Shown here: positions 27,619 through 35,625 of the stretch, one piece after another
How positions within the stretch are numbered: position 1 is the stretch's first letter
Layout of the letters: every line of letters starts with the position of its first letter
Origin: DSNY01 sp964539745
Lineage (GTDB): Bacteria > Pseudomonadota > Gammaproteobacteria > Burkholderiales > Burkholderiaceae_F
Direction of reading: 5' to 3'
Assembly (NCBI GenBank): GCA_964539745.1
Contig: CAZIJU010000001.1
Location: 81,259-145,258, forward strand
DNA: 64,000 nucleotides
Translations under genes and position numbers: made by a program
The notes under the pieces: model-generated
The model's input: only the letters and a program-made list of their open reading frames with translations
Databases searched by the model: none
Told to the model about the DNA's origin: nothing

Positions 27619-28233
27619 GTGAAGTTCCCGGTCAGGTTGATGCCGCCGATCGTGTGGCTGGTGCGGCTGCTGGTCGGCGCGTACCCGCGCTGGATCGGCT
27701 CGGTGCCGAGCGCGAATCAGCGCATTTACTTCGCCAATCACACGAGCCACATGGACACCGTGGTGCTGTGGTCGGCGCTGCCCGCCAGCCTGCGCGCGAA
27801 CACGCGGCCGGTCGCGGCGAAGGACTACTGGGGCGGCGGCGGGCTGCGCACGCAGATCGCGCGCGACGAACTGAACGTCGTGATGGTCGACCGCGCGCGC
27901 GAGGATCCTGAGGCCGATCCGCTCGACCCGCTGCGCGACGCGCTCGAGCACGGCTTCTCGCTGATCATCTTTCCCGAGGGTACCCGCAGCGCGCAACCGC
28001 TGCCGGGACCGTTCAAGTCGGGGCTGTACCGGCTCGCCGTCGAATTCCCGCAGGTCGAGCTGATCCCCGTCTATATCGAAAACCTCCACCGCAGCATGCC
28101 GAAGGGCGCGTTGCTGCCGGTGCCGATCATCTGCACCGTGCGCTTCGGCGCGCCGATCGCGCTGCGCGAGGGCGAATCGAAGGAGCAGTTCCTCGAACGC
28201 GCGCGCGCCGCGGTGATCGCCCTGGCGCAGTAG
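27619..28233 (+). CDS. Lysophospholipid acyltransferase (PlsC-like)
   Basis: 204 residues with the HX4D acyltransferase motif (NHTSHMD, H41 and D46) and the FPEGTRS block (E120). A hydrophobic N-terminal stretch (PPIVWLVRLLVGAYP) anchors it to the inner membrane. The usual reaction is acylation of lysophosphatidate to phosphatidate. It is followed after eight bases by a CdsA-like gene, which would consume phosphatidate. The GTG start at 27619 is the first that keeps the membrane segment. This pair is not part of the usual tldD-aroG neighbourhood. Confidence 0.9.
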   Translation: MKFPVRLMPPIVWLVRLLVGAYPRWIGSVPSANQRIYFANHTSHMDTVVLWSALPASLRANTRPVAAKDYWGGGGLRTQIARDELNVVMVDRAREDPEADPLDPLRDALEHGFSLIIFPEGTRSAQPLPGPFKSGLYRLAVEFPQVELIPVYIENLHRSMPKGALLPVPIICTVRFGAPIALREGESKEQFLERARAAVIALAQ

Positions 28234-28241
28234 GAGCATCG

Positions 28242-29186
28242 ATGCCACTGACGCTGCACGAGACTTTCTTCGCGGTGCTGGGCGGACTGGTCGTGCTGTT
28301 CGCGACCGCCACCGTGCTCGGCGGCTGGCTGCAGGCGCGCACCGCCGAGCCGGTCAAGCTCGCGTGGATCGGCCAGCTCAACGCGCGCATCCGCGCGTCG
28401 TGGACGATCGTGCTGCTGTTCGCGATCGCTTTTGCGGCGGGCGGCGGCGCGCTCGTGCTGATCTTCGCGATCGCCTCGTTCTTCGCGTTGCGCGAGTTCA
28501 TCGCGCTGACGCCGACGCGGCCATCCGACCACCGGGCGCTCGTGCTCGCCTTCTATGTCGTGATCCCGCTGCAATACACGCTCGTCTACACCGGGTGGTA
28601 CGGCATGTACGCGGTGCTGATCCCGGTGTACGTCTTCCTGCTGCTGCCGGTCGTGATGGCGCTCGGGCAGGACGTCGAACGCTACCTGGAGCGCGTGGCC
28701 AAGGTGCAATGGGGACTGATGATCAGCGTGTTCTGCGTCAGTCATGCGCCGGCGATCGCCGGGCTGCAGATTCCCGGCTACGAGGACCGCAGTGCGCTAC
28801 TGCTGCTGTACTTCCTGCTGGTGCTGCAGCTGTCGGAGCTGCTCGCCGTGATCGTCAGTGCGGCGATCGGCCGCACGCCGCTTCGATCCAATCCGAACAA
28901 GAGCCGCGAAGGCGTGCTCGCCGGCGGCGCCGCCGCGACGCTGCTCGGCACGTCGCTGTGGTGGATGACTCCGTTCGCCTGGTGGCAGGCGACGCTGATG
29001 TCGGCGGCGATCGTCGTGGCGGGCTTCATGGGCGGGCTCGTGCTGGCGTCGATCAAAGGCAATCTCGGCGCACGCGAGTGGTACGAGGGCGTGCAGCTTT
29101 CGCGCGGCGTGCTCGACCGCATCGACGCCCTGTCGTTCGCCGCGCCGGTGTTCTTCCATCTGACCTGGTATTTCTTCGCGTCCTGA
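28242..29186 (+). CDS. CdsA-like phosphatidate cytidylyltransferase
   Basis: 314 residues with about eight hydrophobic helices. The C-terminal block SIKGNLGAREW...GVLDRIDAL corresponds to the cytidylyltransferase signature (S-x-K-R...DR-x-D) but lacks the usual PGHGG. CDP-diacylglycerol synthesis from phosphatidate and CTP is therefore likely but not certain. It could be a paralogue acting on another lipid phosphate. Eight bases separate it from the PlsC-like gene, so an operon is clear. Confidence 0.8.
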   Translation: MPLTLHETFFAVLGGLVVLFATATVLGGWLQARTAEPVKLAWIGQLNARIRASWTIVLLFAIAFAAGGGALVLIFAIASFFALREFIALTPTRPSDHRALVLAFYVVIPLQYTLVYTGWYGMYAVLIPVYVFLLLPVVMALGQDVERYLERVAKVQWGLMISVFCVSHAPAIAGLQIPGYEDRSALLLLYFLLVLQLSELLAVIVSAAIGRTPLRSNPNKSREGVLAGGAAATLLGTSLWWMTPFAWWQATLMSAAIVVAGFMGGLVLASIKGNLGAREWYEGVQLSRGVLDRIDALSFAAPVFFHLTWYFFAS

Positions 29187-29354
29187 CGCTGTTGCCGCGG
29201 AGCCACACGAGGTCCGCCGTCCGTTTGACGCCGAACAACCGCTGGCGAGGGATGTCGAAGATTCATGCGTTCGTCTACTTGGCAAGTGCCGCCATTCGCG
29301 ATGCAATGTCTGCGCGTGGCGGGGTCGCCGCCGACTGCGAATGGAGCAGGACTC

Positions 29355-30074
29355 ATGCGCCGCTTTCCCGTCTCCCATCGAACGCTCCGCGCGCCCGTCG
29401 CGCTGGGCGCCTTCGCAATCGTTTTGCCCGCGATGGCCGCCGAGCCAGTGCCACCCGGCGATGAGGCCGTCGCACCGCTGTACCGGCTGGTCGATTCGGC
29501 GCCGCTGATCTACTCGCGCTGGCAGGTGCCGGCCTCCGGCCTGCGGCTGGAAGGCATCGCCTGGATCGCTCCCCGCCACGAGCTGCGGCTCACCGCCACG
29601 CCGCTCACTGGCGCCGACCGCACCGAATCACTGGACGGCGTGTCTTTCGCAACGCTGTCGAACGCGCCGACGCTGCGGCTCGACCCGTACCGCGCGACCT
29701 ACCGTTACACCTTCCTCGAACAGCGCGACTGGCAGTGGAAGGTCGGCGTGACGACCAACCTGCGCACGCTGTCCGACGGACTGCGCCCGGGTCTGACGCC
29801 GGGCCAGCGCCTGCGCCTCGGCGGTCTGCCGCAGGTGCACTTCGCGGGCGAGGGCCGCCTCACCGACAAGTGGCGGCTCGCCTTCGATGCCGACAGCCCG
29901 ACCACACTGCGCGGCCGCGCGCTCGATCTCGGCGTGCGCATCAGCTATTCGCTGAGCACCAACTTTTCCCTGTACGGCGGCTATCGCCTGAGCGATCCGG
30001 CCGCCGAAGGCGACGACGCTTACGCCGGCGGGTTCGCCAACAGCGCGAACTTCGGGATGCGGTTGCGCTTCTGA
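29355..30074 (+). CDS. Predicted exported beta-barrel-like protein
   Basis: 239 residues from the ATG at 29355, with AGGA five bases upstream. A signal peptide (about 1-27, ending VLPAMA|AEP) is followed by alternating hydrophobic/polar strands (YRATYRYTFLEQRDWQWKVGVTTNLRT, RALDLGVRISYSLSTNFSLYGGYRLS). The C-terminus ends in aromatic/hydrophobic FGMRLRF, which fits the terminal signal of outer-membrane barrels. I cannot name the family. It is about 170 bases downstream of the CdsA-like gene and upstream of the aroG promoter. Confidence 0.7.
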   Translation: MRRFPVSHRTLRAPVALGAFAIVLPAMAAEPVPPGDEAVAPLYRLVDSAPLIYSRWQVPASGLRLEGIAWIAPRHELRLTATPLTGADRTESLDGVSFATLSNAPTLRLDPYRATYRYTFLEQRDWQWKVGVTTNLRTLSDGLRPGLTPGQRLRLGGLPQVHFAGEGRLTDKWRLAFDADSPTTLRGRALDLGVRISYSLSTNFSLYGGYRLSDPAAEGDDAYAGGFANSANFGMRLRF

Positions 30075-30102
30075 CGGCGTCGGACTGCGGCGACCGCACG
30101 AC

Positions 30103-30132
30103 TTGCCGCGATGCGACCGAATCGGCTACATT
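30103..30132 (+). promoter_or_regulatory. Candidate sigma-70 promoter of the aroG leader
   Basis: TTGCCG (30103-30108) and TACATT (30127-30132) are separated by 18 bases and resemble -35 and -10 boxes. Transcription would start near 30139, about 34 bases before the leader-peptide ATG, giving a leader RNA of roughly 165 bases up to the terminator. Confidence 0.5.
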
Positions 30133-30172
30133 GCACCCCGTGCGCGAGTCCTGCCGACCGCGCCCGAGTCAA

Positions 30173-30253
30173 ATGACCGCTGCGCGCAGCTACTATTTTT
30201 ACTTTTTCGCCTTTTTCCGGCCTCCGGCGGAAAGAGTCGATCGGCGCGCGTAG
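30173..30253 (+). CDS. Leader peptide of the aroG attenuator (Tyr/Phe-rich)
   Basis: 26 residues: MTAAR, then SYYFYFFAFF, then RPPAERVDRRA and a TAG stop. Nine of eleven codons from 30191 to 30217 are Tyr or Phe except one Ala (Y Y F Y F F A F F). This run, a rho-independent hairpin 20 bases after the stop, and aroG immediately downstream are the three parts of classical ribosome-mediated attenuation, as in the pheA leader of enteric bacteria. Low charged tRNA-Phe or tRNA-Tyr would stall the ribosome in this run and favour read-through into aroG. The Shine-Dalgarno is weak (CCGAG). Confidence 0.85.
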   Translation: MTAARSYYFYFFAFFRPPAERVDRRA

Positions 30254-30273
30254 ACACACCGGATTCGACACCC

Positions 30274-30306
30274 ACCGCCAGGCCCGAAACCTGGCGGTTT
30301 TTTTTT
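30274..30306 (+). terminator. Rho-independent attenuator terminator upstream of aroG
   Basis: Perfect nine-base arms ACCGCCAGG (30274-30282) and CCTGGCGGT (30290-30298) enclose CCCGAAA, followed by a run of nine T (30298-30306). A competing antiterminator is visible: CCGGCGG (30224-30230), inside the end of the leader ORF, can pair with the 5' arm CCGCCAGG (one bulged base). It ends 51 bases before the aroG start. Confidence 0.9.
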
Positions 30307-30357
30307 GCCGGGGCGGGCCCACCGACGACAGAGGCCACGATGGACGGAGCAGCAACG

Positions 30358-31434
30358 ATGAAGTACATGACCGACGATCTGCGGATCCGGGAGATCAAGG
30401 AACTCGTGCCGCCGGCGCACCTGCTGCGCGAGTTTCCCTGCGGCGAGACCGCTTCGCGGACCGTCTTCGAGGCGCGGCAGGCGATCCATCGCATCCTGCA
30501 CGGCATGGACGACCGGCTGATCGTCGTCATCGGACCGTGTTCGATCCACGATCCAAAGGCGGCGCTCGAGTATGCGCGCCGGCTCGTCGCCGAACGCAAG
30601 CGGCTCGCGGCCGAGCTCGAGATCGTGATGCGGGTGTATTTCGAGAAGCCGCGCACGACGATCGGCTGGAAAGGGCTGATCAACGATCCCGATCTGGACG
30701 GCAGCTTCCGCATCAACCACGGCCTGCGCGTGGCGCGCGCGCTGCTGATGGAGATCAACGAGCTCGGGCTGCCGGCAGGCTGCGAGTACCTCGACATGAT
30801 CACGCCGCAGTACATCGCCGACTTCGTCAGTTGGGGCGCAATCGGAGCGCGCACGACCGAATCGCAGGTGCACCGCGAGCTGGCTTCCGGGCTGTCGTGT
30901 CCGGTCGGCTTCAAGAACGGAACCGACGGCAACATCCGCATCGCTGCCGACGCGATCAAGGCCGCGCAGCAGCCGCACCACTTCCTCTCCGTCACCAAGG
31001 GCGGCCATTCGGCGATCGTTTCCACCAAGGGCAACGAGGACTGCCACATCATCCTGCGCGGCGGCCGCGCGCCGAACTACGACGCCGCCAGCATCGAGGC
31101 CGCATGCGCCGAACTCGGCAAGGCGGGACTCGCGCAGCGGCTGATGATCGATGCGAGCCATGCCAACAGCCAGAAAAGGCACGAAAACCAGATCGCCGTC
31201 TGCGACGACATCGGCCGCCAGCTCGAAGCGGGCGAATCGCGCATCGTCGGCGTGATGATCGAAAGCCACTTGGTCGCCGGCCGGCAGGATCTCATCCCGG
31301 GCAAGCCGCTCGCCTACGGCCAGTCGATCACCGACGCGTGTCTCGGCTGGGAAGACAGCGTTAAGGTGCTCGACCGCCTCGCCACCGCCGTCCGCGCCCG
31401 CCGCATCAATGCCGCCGACTACGCGGGAAAGTGA
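30358..31434 (+). CDS. aroG: 3-deoxy-7-phosphoheptulonate synthase (DAHP synthase, class I)
   Basis: 358 residues from the ATG at 30358, with GGAG nine bases upstream; an earlier ATG at 30340 has no such site. Class I motifs include VVIGPCSIHDPKAALEYARRL, RVYFEKPRTTIGWKGLINDPDLDGSF, GCEYLDMITPQYIADFVSWGAIGARTTESQ, GFKNGTDG and the metal-binding DASHANS. It condenses phosphoenolpyruvate and erythrose 4-phosphate, the first step of aromatic amino acid synthesis. The Tyr/Phe leader upstream says expression responds to aromatic amino acids; enzymes of this class are also feedback inhibited by Phe or Tyr. The stop codon is immediately followed by a 127-bp repeat. Confidence 0.97.
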   Translation: MKYMTDDLRIREIKELVPPAHLLREFPCGETASRTVFEARQAIHRILHGMDDRLIVVIGPCSIHDPKAALEYARRLVAERKRLAAELEIVMRVYFEKPRTTIGWKGLINDPDLDGSFRINHGLRVARALLMEINELGLPAGCEYLDMITPQYIADFVSWGAIGARTTESQVHRELASGLSCPVGFKNGTDGNIRIAADAIKAAQQPHHFLSVTKGGHSAIVSTKGNEDCHIILRGGRAPNYDAASIEAACAELGKAGLAQRLMIDASHANSQKRHENQIAVCDDIGRQLEAGESRIVGVMIESHLVAGRQDLIPGKPLAYGQSITDACLGWEDSVKVLDRLATAVRARRINAADYAGK

Positions 31435-31790
31435 CGCATCCGTCCGCGAGCAAGAGGCGCAGCCTCGCGGCGAGCGGTCACGGATGCGTCATCCCCGCGA
31501 AAGCGGGGATCCAATTGCGCGTCAGCGCACACGTCCACGACGGCGCAGCCGCTGGGTTCGACGCATCCGTCCGCGAGCAAGAGGCGCAGCCTCGCGGCGA
31601 GCGGTCACGGATGCNNNNNNNNNNNNNNNNNNNNNNNNNNNNNNNNNNNNNNNNNNNNNNNNNNNNNNNNNNNNNNNNNNNNNNNNNNNNNNNNNNNNNN
31701 NNNNNNNNNNNNNNAAAGCGGGGATCCAATTGCGCGTCAGCGCACACGTCCACGACGGCGCAGCCGCTGAATTCGACGCATCGGCCCAAG
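31434..31790. repeat. 127-bp tandem repeat, two to three copies, interrupted by an assembly gap
   Basis: The unit starting ACGCATCCGTCCGCGAGCAA at 31434 recurs at 31561 (127-base period). Inside it is TCATCCCCGC-GAAA-GCGGGGATCC, a hairpin with a GNRA loop. After the N run, sequence resumes within the same unit (AAAGCGGGGATCC at 31715) and degrades by about 31790. The first unit begins in the aroG stop codon. No coding potential. Confidence 0.85.
31615..31714. other. Assembly gap (100 N)
   Basis: Exactly 100 N, a common placeholder length. Both sides are the same tandem unit. If only one unit were missing its remainder, the true gap would be about 12 bases (31615-31626 by the 127-base period), so the copy number and true length here are unknown. 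Confidence 0.97.
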
Positions 31791-31888
31791 AGCGCGCGGC
31801 GCAGCCGCGCAGCGATGTCCGGGCGCGCGCAGCGCGACCGGAAACAGCGCCCGTCGCCCCCGCGCAGGCGGGGGCCCTGCGTCTCATT

Positions 31889-32317
31889 GAGAGTTACGCA
31901 AGCTCGTGACACGGCGACCTCGCAAGTTCGTTCTGCCCGCGTAAGCACCGGTTCCGTCATCCCGAGCAGCGCGAGGGATCCCGGCGTTGCCGGCGGCGCA
32001 GATTCCTCGCCTGCGGCTCGGAATGACAAGGACGGGGCCGCTCCGAATGACGAGGAGCGGCGGCTCGGAATGACGAGGAACGGCGGCTCGGAATGACGAG
32101 GGGCGGCGGCTCGGTTTGACGAGAAGCGGCGGCTCGGAATGACGAGGGGCGGCGGCTCGGCTTTACGCGCCGCTGTCATCCCGACCCGGCCCCCGGGCCG
32201 GGGAAGGGATCTCGGTTTCGCGAGCGGCCGGGATTCCTCGCCTGCGGCTCGGAACGACGAAGGGCGACGAATGCGAGCGCCAGGCGGTCAGGGGTGTCGC
32301 GAAGTTTTGTAATGCTC
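31889..32317. mobile_element. Non-coding element with imperfect terminal inverted repeats (element D)
   Basis: The left end GAGAGTTACGCAAG then CTCGTGACAC is nearly identical to element C; the right end, reverse-complemented, reads GAGCATTACAAAAC then TTCGCGACACC. Inside is one full palindromic unit (about 31957-32029), then a right-arm array with a 23-base period (GAATGAC or variant at 32045, 32068, 32091, 32114, 32137), then another left/right pair to about 32260. Together with the 127-bp repeats it fills the 1059 bases between aroG and the PH-like gene; 32318-32493 shows nothing recognisable. Confidence 0.6.
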
Positions 32318-32493
32318 GATCACACGGCCAGCGTAGAAGCACACGCCATCCCCGTGCCAGCGGCGATCCTGCGGTGCAGCCGCCCAGGGCGATACTGGCC
32401 GCTACCGACACGACGTACGGGTACGCGATGCAGGCACCGGCGTCGCACCGTTCGCGCCGCGTGCCCCGCGTGCGGCCTGGGGAGTCGATCACG

Positions 32494-32952
32494 ATGAGAC
32501 TCGATTCGCGCGCGTCCTACGAACATCGGCAAACGGCCGGGTTCATGCGCGGGAGCTTCGCGCTCGGCGCGGCCGTGCTGCTCGCCGTCTACGCGACGGC
32601 GCCGGACGGCGGGCGCGGCGCGCTGTTCGCATTGCCGCTGTTCGCGCTGCTGTTCATCGTGTTCGACGGCCTGACGATCCGCATCGCCGGCGGCGAACTG
32701 CGCTGGGCATTCGGGCACCTCGGCTGGCCGCGTTGGCGGCTGCACATCGCCGACATCGCCGCGGCCGAACCGACGCGGACGACGTTCTGGGAAGGCTGGG
32801 GCATCCGCTACACGCGGCGCGGATGGCTGTACAACGTCTCGGGGTTCGATGCGGTGCTGATCCGCAGGACCGACGGCAAGACCTTCATGCTCGGCACCGA
32901 CGAGCCGCGCAAGCTCGTCGCTGCGATCCAAAGCGCGAAGCGGAACCCGTAG
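32494..32952 (+). CDS. Membrane protein with bacterial PH-like domain
   Basis: 152 residues from the ATG at 32494, preceded by GGGGAG at nine bases. Two adjacent hydrophobic segments (FALGAAVLLAVYATAP and LFALPLFALLFIVFDGL) are followed by a beta-rich domain (LTIRIAGGELRWAFGHLGWPRWRLHIADIAAAEPTRTTFWEGWGIRYTRRGWLYNVSGFDAVLIRRTDGKTFMLGTDEPRKLVAAI). This layout matches bacterial PH-like (bPH) membrane proteins, whose function is unknown. A ribbon-helix-helix gene starts four bases after its stop. Confidence 0.75.
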   Translation: MRLDSRASYEHRQTAGFMRGSFALGAAVLLAVYATAPDGGRGALFALPLFALLFIVFDGLTIRIAGGELRWAFGHLGWPRWRLHIADIAAAEPTRTTFWEGWGIRYTRRGWLYNVSGFDAVLIRRTDGKTFMLGTDEPRKLVAAIQSAKRNP

Positions 32953-32956
32953 TCCC

Positions 32957-33145
32957 GTGGCGAGCCCGGACAAGAAAGCCTTCCTGCTGCGCATCGACCC
33001 CGACCTGTGGGCCGAGCTGGAGCGGCTCGCGGCGGCCGAGCTACGCAGCGTCAACGGCCAGATCGAATACCTGCTGCGCGAGGCGCTCGCACAACGCGGC
33101 CGGCTGCCGAAGCCGGCCAACCGCGGCAAGCCGCCGCGCCGCTGA
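32957..33145 (+). CDS. Arc-like ribbon-helix-helix protein
   Basis: 62 residues with a GTG start four bases after the preceding stop. KKAFLLRIDPDLWAELERLAAAELRSVNGQIEYLLREAL is a typical MetJ/Arc strand-helix-helix, the dimeric DNA-binding fold. The C-terminus is basic (RGRLPKPANRGKPPRR). Similar proteins are often annotated as antitoxins, but no toxin gene is adjacent; the neighbour is a membrane protein. It is probably a small transcriptional regulator, possibly autoregulatory. Confidence 0.82.
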   Translation: MASPDKKAFLLRIDPDLWAELERLAAAELRSVNGQIEYLLREALAQRGRLPKPANRGKPPRR

Positions 33146-33213
33146 ACCCCGCGTCCCGTGCCGATGTCCGAAAACGGCGAGCACGCGCCGCCGCTTTGCT
33201 TCATATTGGCGCC

Positions 33214-34653
33214 ATGCAGCTCGACCCCGACATCTGCTGGCGCGCGCACCGCGCGCGCGACGCGCGTTTCGACGGCCGCTTCTTCACCGCGGTCGGCTCC
33301 ACGCGCATCTACTGCCGGCCGGTGTGCACCGCGCCGCTGCCGAAGCGCGAGAACTGCCGCTTCTACGCGAGCGCGGCGGCCGCCGAACAGGCGGGCTACC
33401 GCCCGTGCCTGCGCTGCCGCCCAGAGCTCGCGCCGGGGCTGGCGAGTGTGGACGCGTCGGCGCGGCTCGCGCGCGCGGCCGCGAGCCTGATCGACGACGG
33501 CGCGCTGACCGACGCGAACCTCGCGTCGCTGGCAGCGCGGCTCGGCGTCACCGACCGCCATCTGCGGCGCGTGTTCGAGGCCGAGTTCGGCGTGACGCCG
33601 ATCGCCTACGCGCAGACCGCGAGGCTGCTGCTCGCCAAGCGCCTGCTGACCGACACGGCGATGCCGGTGACGGACGTGGCGATGGCGGCCGGCTTCGGCA
33701 GCCTGCGGCGGCTGAACACGCTGTTCGCGCAGCGCTACCGGATGAGCCCGTCGGCGCTGCGCAGCGAGCGCGCGCCGCGTCGGCTCGATCACCACGTCTT
33801 TCGCCTGCACACGCGGCAGCCGTTCGATTTCGCCGCGCTGCTGCGTTTCCATGGCGACCGCGCCGTCGGCGGCGTCGAAGCGGCCGACGCGAAGGGCTAT
33901 CGCCGCACGCTCGCGCTGCCGGTCGCCGAGGGGCGCACGGCCGCCGGCTGGGTCGAGGTCCGCCGCGCGGCACGCGGCACGGGCATCGAGGTGCGCGTCG
34001 ACGCGCGGCTGGCGACGGCGATTCCGCGCGTGCTCGCGGCGTGCAAGCACGCGTTCGACCTGAACTGCCGGCCCGACGAAGTGCTCGCAGCGCTCGGCGA
34101 TCTCGCGCAAGCGCGCCCCGGCTTGCGGCTGCCCGGCGCATTCGACGCGTTCGAACTCGGCGTGCACGCGATCCTCGGCCAGCAAGTCAGCGTGCAGGCG
34201 GCGCGATCGCTCGCACACCGGCTCGTGCAGCGCTTCGGTACGCCGATCGAGACGCCCTTCCCGGAACTCGACCGCCTGTTCCCGGATGCAGCGCGGCTCG
34301 CAGCGGCCGAACCGGCGCAGATCGCCGCGCTCGGCATCGTCGCGCAGCGAGCGCGTGCGGTCGTGGCCTTCGCGCAGGCGGTGGCCGACGGGCGCGTGCG
34401 GCTCGATCCGGCGGCCGACGTGGAACGCACGCTCGCCGCGCTCGCCGCGCTGCCCGGCATCGGCGAGTGGACCGCGCACTACATTGCGATGCGTGCGCTG
34501 CACTGGCCCGACGCGTTTCCGCCGGGCGACGTCGCCGTGCTCAAAGCGCTGGGATGCAGCCGCGCGGAAGCGCTCGCGCGGGCGCAACGATGGCGCCCGT
34601 GGCGCGCCTACGCGGTGATTCACCTCTGGAAATCGCTGGAGAAACCCCGATGA
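33214..34653 (+). CDS. Ada-AlkA fusion: DNA-3-methyladenine glycosylase II with methyl-sensor domain
   Basis: 479 residues. Residues 1-75 are the Ada metal-binding domain; C34, C38, C65 and C68 match the spacing of Ada C38/C42/C69/C72, so C34 is the expected methyl acceptor from DNA phosphotriesters. Residues 85-185 are an AraC-type helix-turn-helix (LASLAARLGVTDRHLRRVFEAEFGVTP). From about 190 follow the AlkA N-terminal and HhH-GPD domains (LPGIGEWTAHYIAMRALHWPDAFPPGD, catalytic D439). It removes alkylated bases and may act as its own methylation-responsive activator. The stop overlaps the ogt start as ATGA. Confidence 0.94.
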   Translation: MQLDPDICWRAHRARDARFDGRFFTAVGSTRIYCRPVCTAPLPKRENCRFYASAAAAEQAGYRPCLRCRPELAPGLASVDASARLARAAASLIDDGALTDANLASLAARLGVTDRHLRRVFEAEFGVTPIAYAQTARLLLAKRLLTDTAMPVTDVAMAAGFGSLRRLNTLFAQRYRMSPSALRSERAPRRLDHHVFRLHTRQPFDFAALLRFHGDRAVGGVEAADAKGYRRTLALPVAEGRTAAGWVEVRRAARGTGIEVRVDARLATAIPRVLAACKHAFDLNCRPDEVLAALGDLAQARPGLRLPGAFDAFELGVHAILGQQVSVQAARSLAHRLVQRFGTPIETPFPELDRLFPDAARLAAAEPAQIAALGIVAQRARAVVAFAQAVADGRVRLDPAADVERTLAALAALPGIGEWTAHYIAMRALHWPDAFPPGDVAVLKALGCSRAEALARAQRWRPWRAYAVIHLWKSLEKPR

Positions 34654-35135
34654 CGATCTACACGCTGCTCGACAGCCCGTTCGGCACGCTTGCGCTCACG
34701 TCCGACGGCAGCCACCTGACCGGTGTGCGCTTCCCGCGCCGCGACGGTCGGCCCGCCGTCGAGCGCGACTGGCAGCGCGACGACGACGCAGCGGTGCTCG
34801 TGCAGGCGCGCGCGCAGCTCGCGGCGTACTTCAGCGGCAAACGTACGCGCTTTGCGCTGCCGCTGCGGCCGCATGGCACCGCGTTCCAGCGCAGCGTCTG
34901 GCGCGCGCTCATGAAGGTGCCGTTCGGCAGGACGTCGACCTACGGCGCGCTGGCCTCGGCGATCGGCCGACCCACCGCCGCGCGCGCGGTCGGCGCCGCG
35001 GTCGGCGCGAACCCGCTCGCGGTCGTCGTGCCGTGCCATCGGATCATCGGCGCCGACGGCACCTTGACCGGCTACGCCGGCGGGCTCGCGCGCAAAAAGA
35101 AACTGCTCGCGCTCGAAGGCGTGCGCACGAATTGA
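34650..35135 (+). CDS. ogt: Methylated-DNA--protein-cysteine methyltransferase
   Basis: 161 residues with the active-site block NPLAVVVPCHRIIGADGTLTGYAGGLARKKKLLALEG; C129 is the acceptor. The DNA-binding helix region is FQRSVWRALMKVPFGRTSTYGALASAIGRPTAARAVGAA. It reverses O6-methylguanine and O4-methylthymine by irreversible transfer of the methyl group to itself. It is translationally coupled to the Ada-AlkA gene, giving a compact alkylation-repair operon. Confidence 0.96.
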   Translation: MTIYTLLDSPFGTLALTSDGSHLTGVRFPRRDGRPAVERDWQRDDDAAVLVQARAQLAAYFSGKRTRFALPLRPHGTAFQRSVWRALMKVPFGRTSTYGALASAIGRPTAARAVGAAVGANPLAVVVPCHRIIGADGTLTGYAGGLARKKKLLALEGVRTN

Positions 35136-35145
35136 GGGGACTCCA

Positions 35146-35625
35146 ATGAGCGCCGGACTTCGCTTCATCGCCCTGCCGACCGAGATCGTCCGCGGCTACC
35201 AATCCGGTGCGCCGGATGCGAACGGTCAGAAGCCGGAACGGCGCGTCTCCGACGGCGACCACGTTCCGTGCCGCCACTGCCTGACCGAAATCGCCGCCGG
35301 CGAGCCGTATCTCGTGCTCGCGCACCGGCCGTTTCCGGCGTTGCAGCCGTATGCCGAATCCGGTCCGATCTTTCTGCACGCAGCGCCCTGCGCGCGCTAC
35401 ACGGACGAAAGCGCGCCGCCGCGCATGTTCCGCGACTGGCTGCACCTGCTGATCCGCGGCTACGGCGCCGACGACCGCATCGTGTACGGCACCGGCGGGC
35501 AGATCCGCGCGGACGAACTCGAAGAAGCCGCGGCCGACGTGCTCGCCGATCCGGCGGTCGCCTACGTGCACGTCCGCTCGGCGCAGTACAACTGCTACCA
35601 GTGCCGCATCGAGCGTGCCGGATGA
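35146..35625 (+). CDS. DUF1203 family protein
   Basis: 159 residues, ten bases after ogt. DHVPCRHCLTEIAAGEPYLVLAHRPFP, PIFLHAAPCARY and VAYVHVRSAQYNCYQCRIER are family hallmarks. Cys pairs (CRHC, CYQC) suggest a metal site. Function unknown. The start of the next gene overlaps its stop as ATGA. Confidence 0.85.
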   Translation: MSAGLRFIALPTEIVRGYQSGAPDANGQKPERRVSDGDHVPCRHCLTEIAAGEPYLVLAHRPFPALQPYAESGPIFLHAAPCARYTDESAPPRMFRDWLHLLIRGYGADDRIVYGTGGQIRADELEEAAADVLADPAVAYVHVRSAQYNCYQCRIERAG

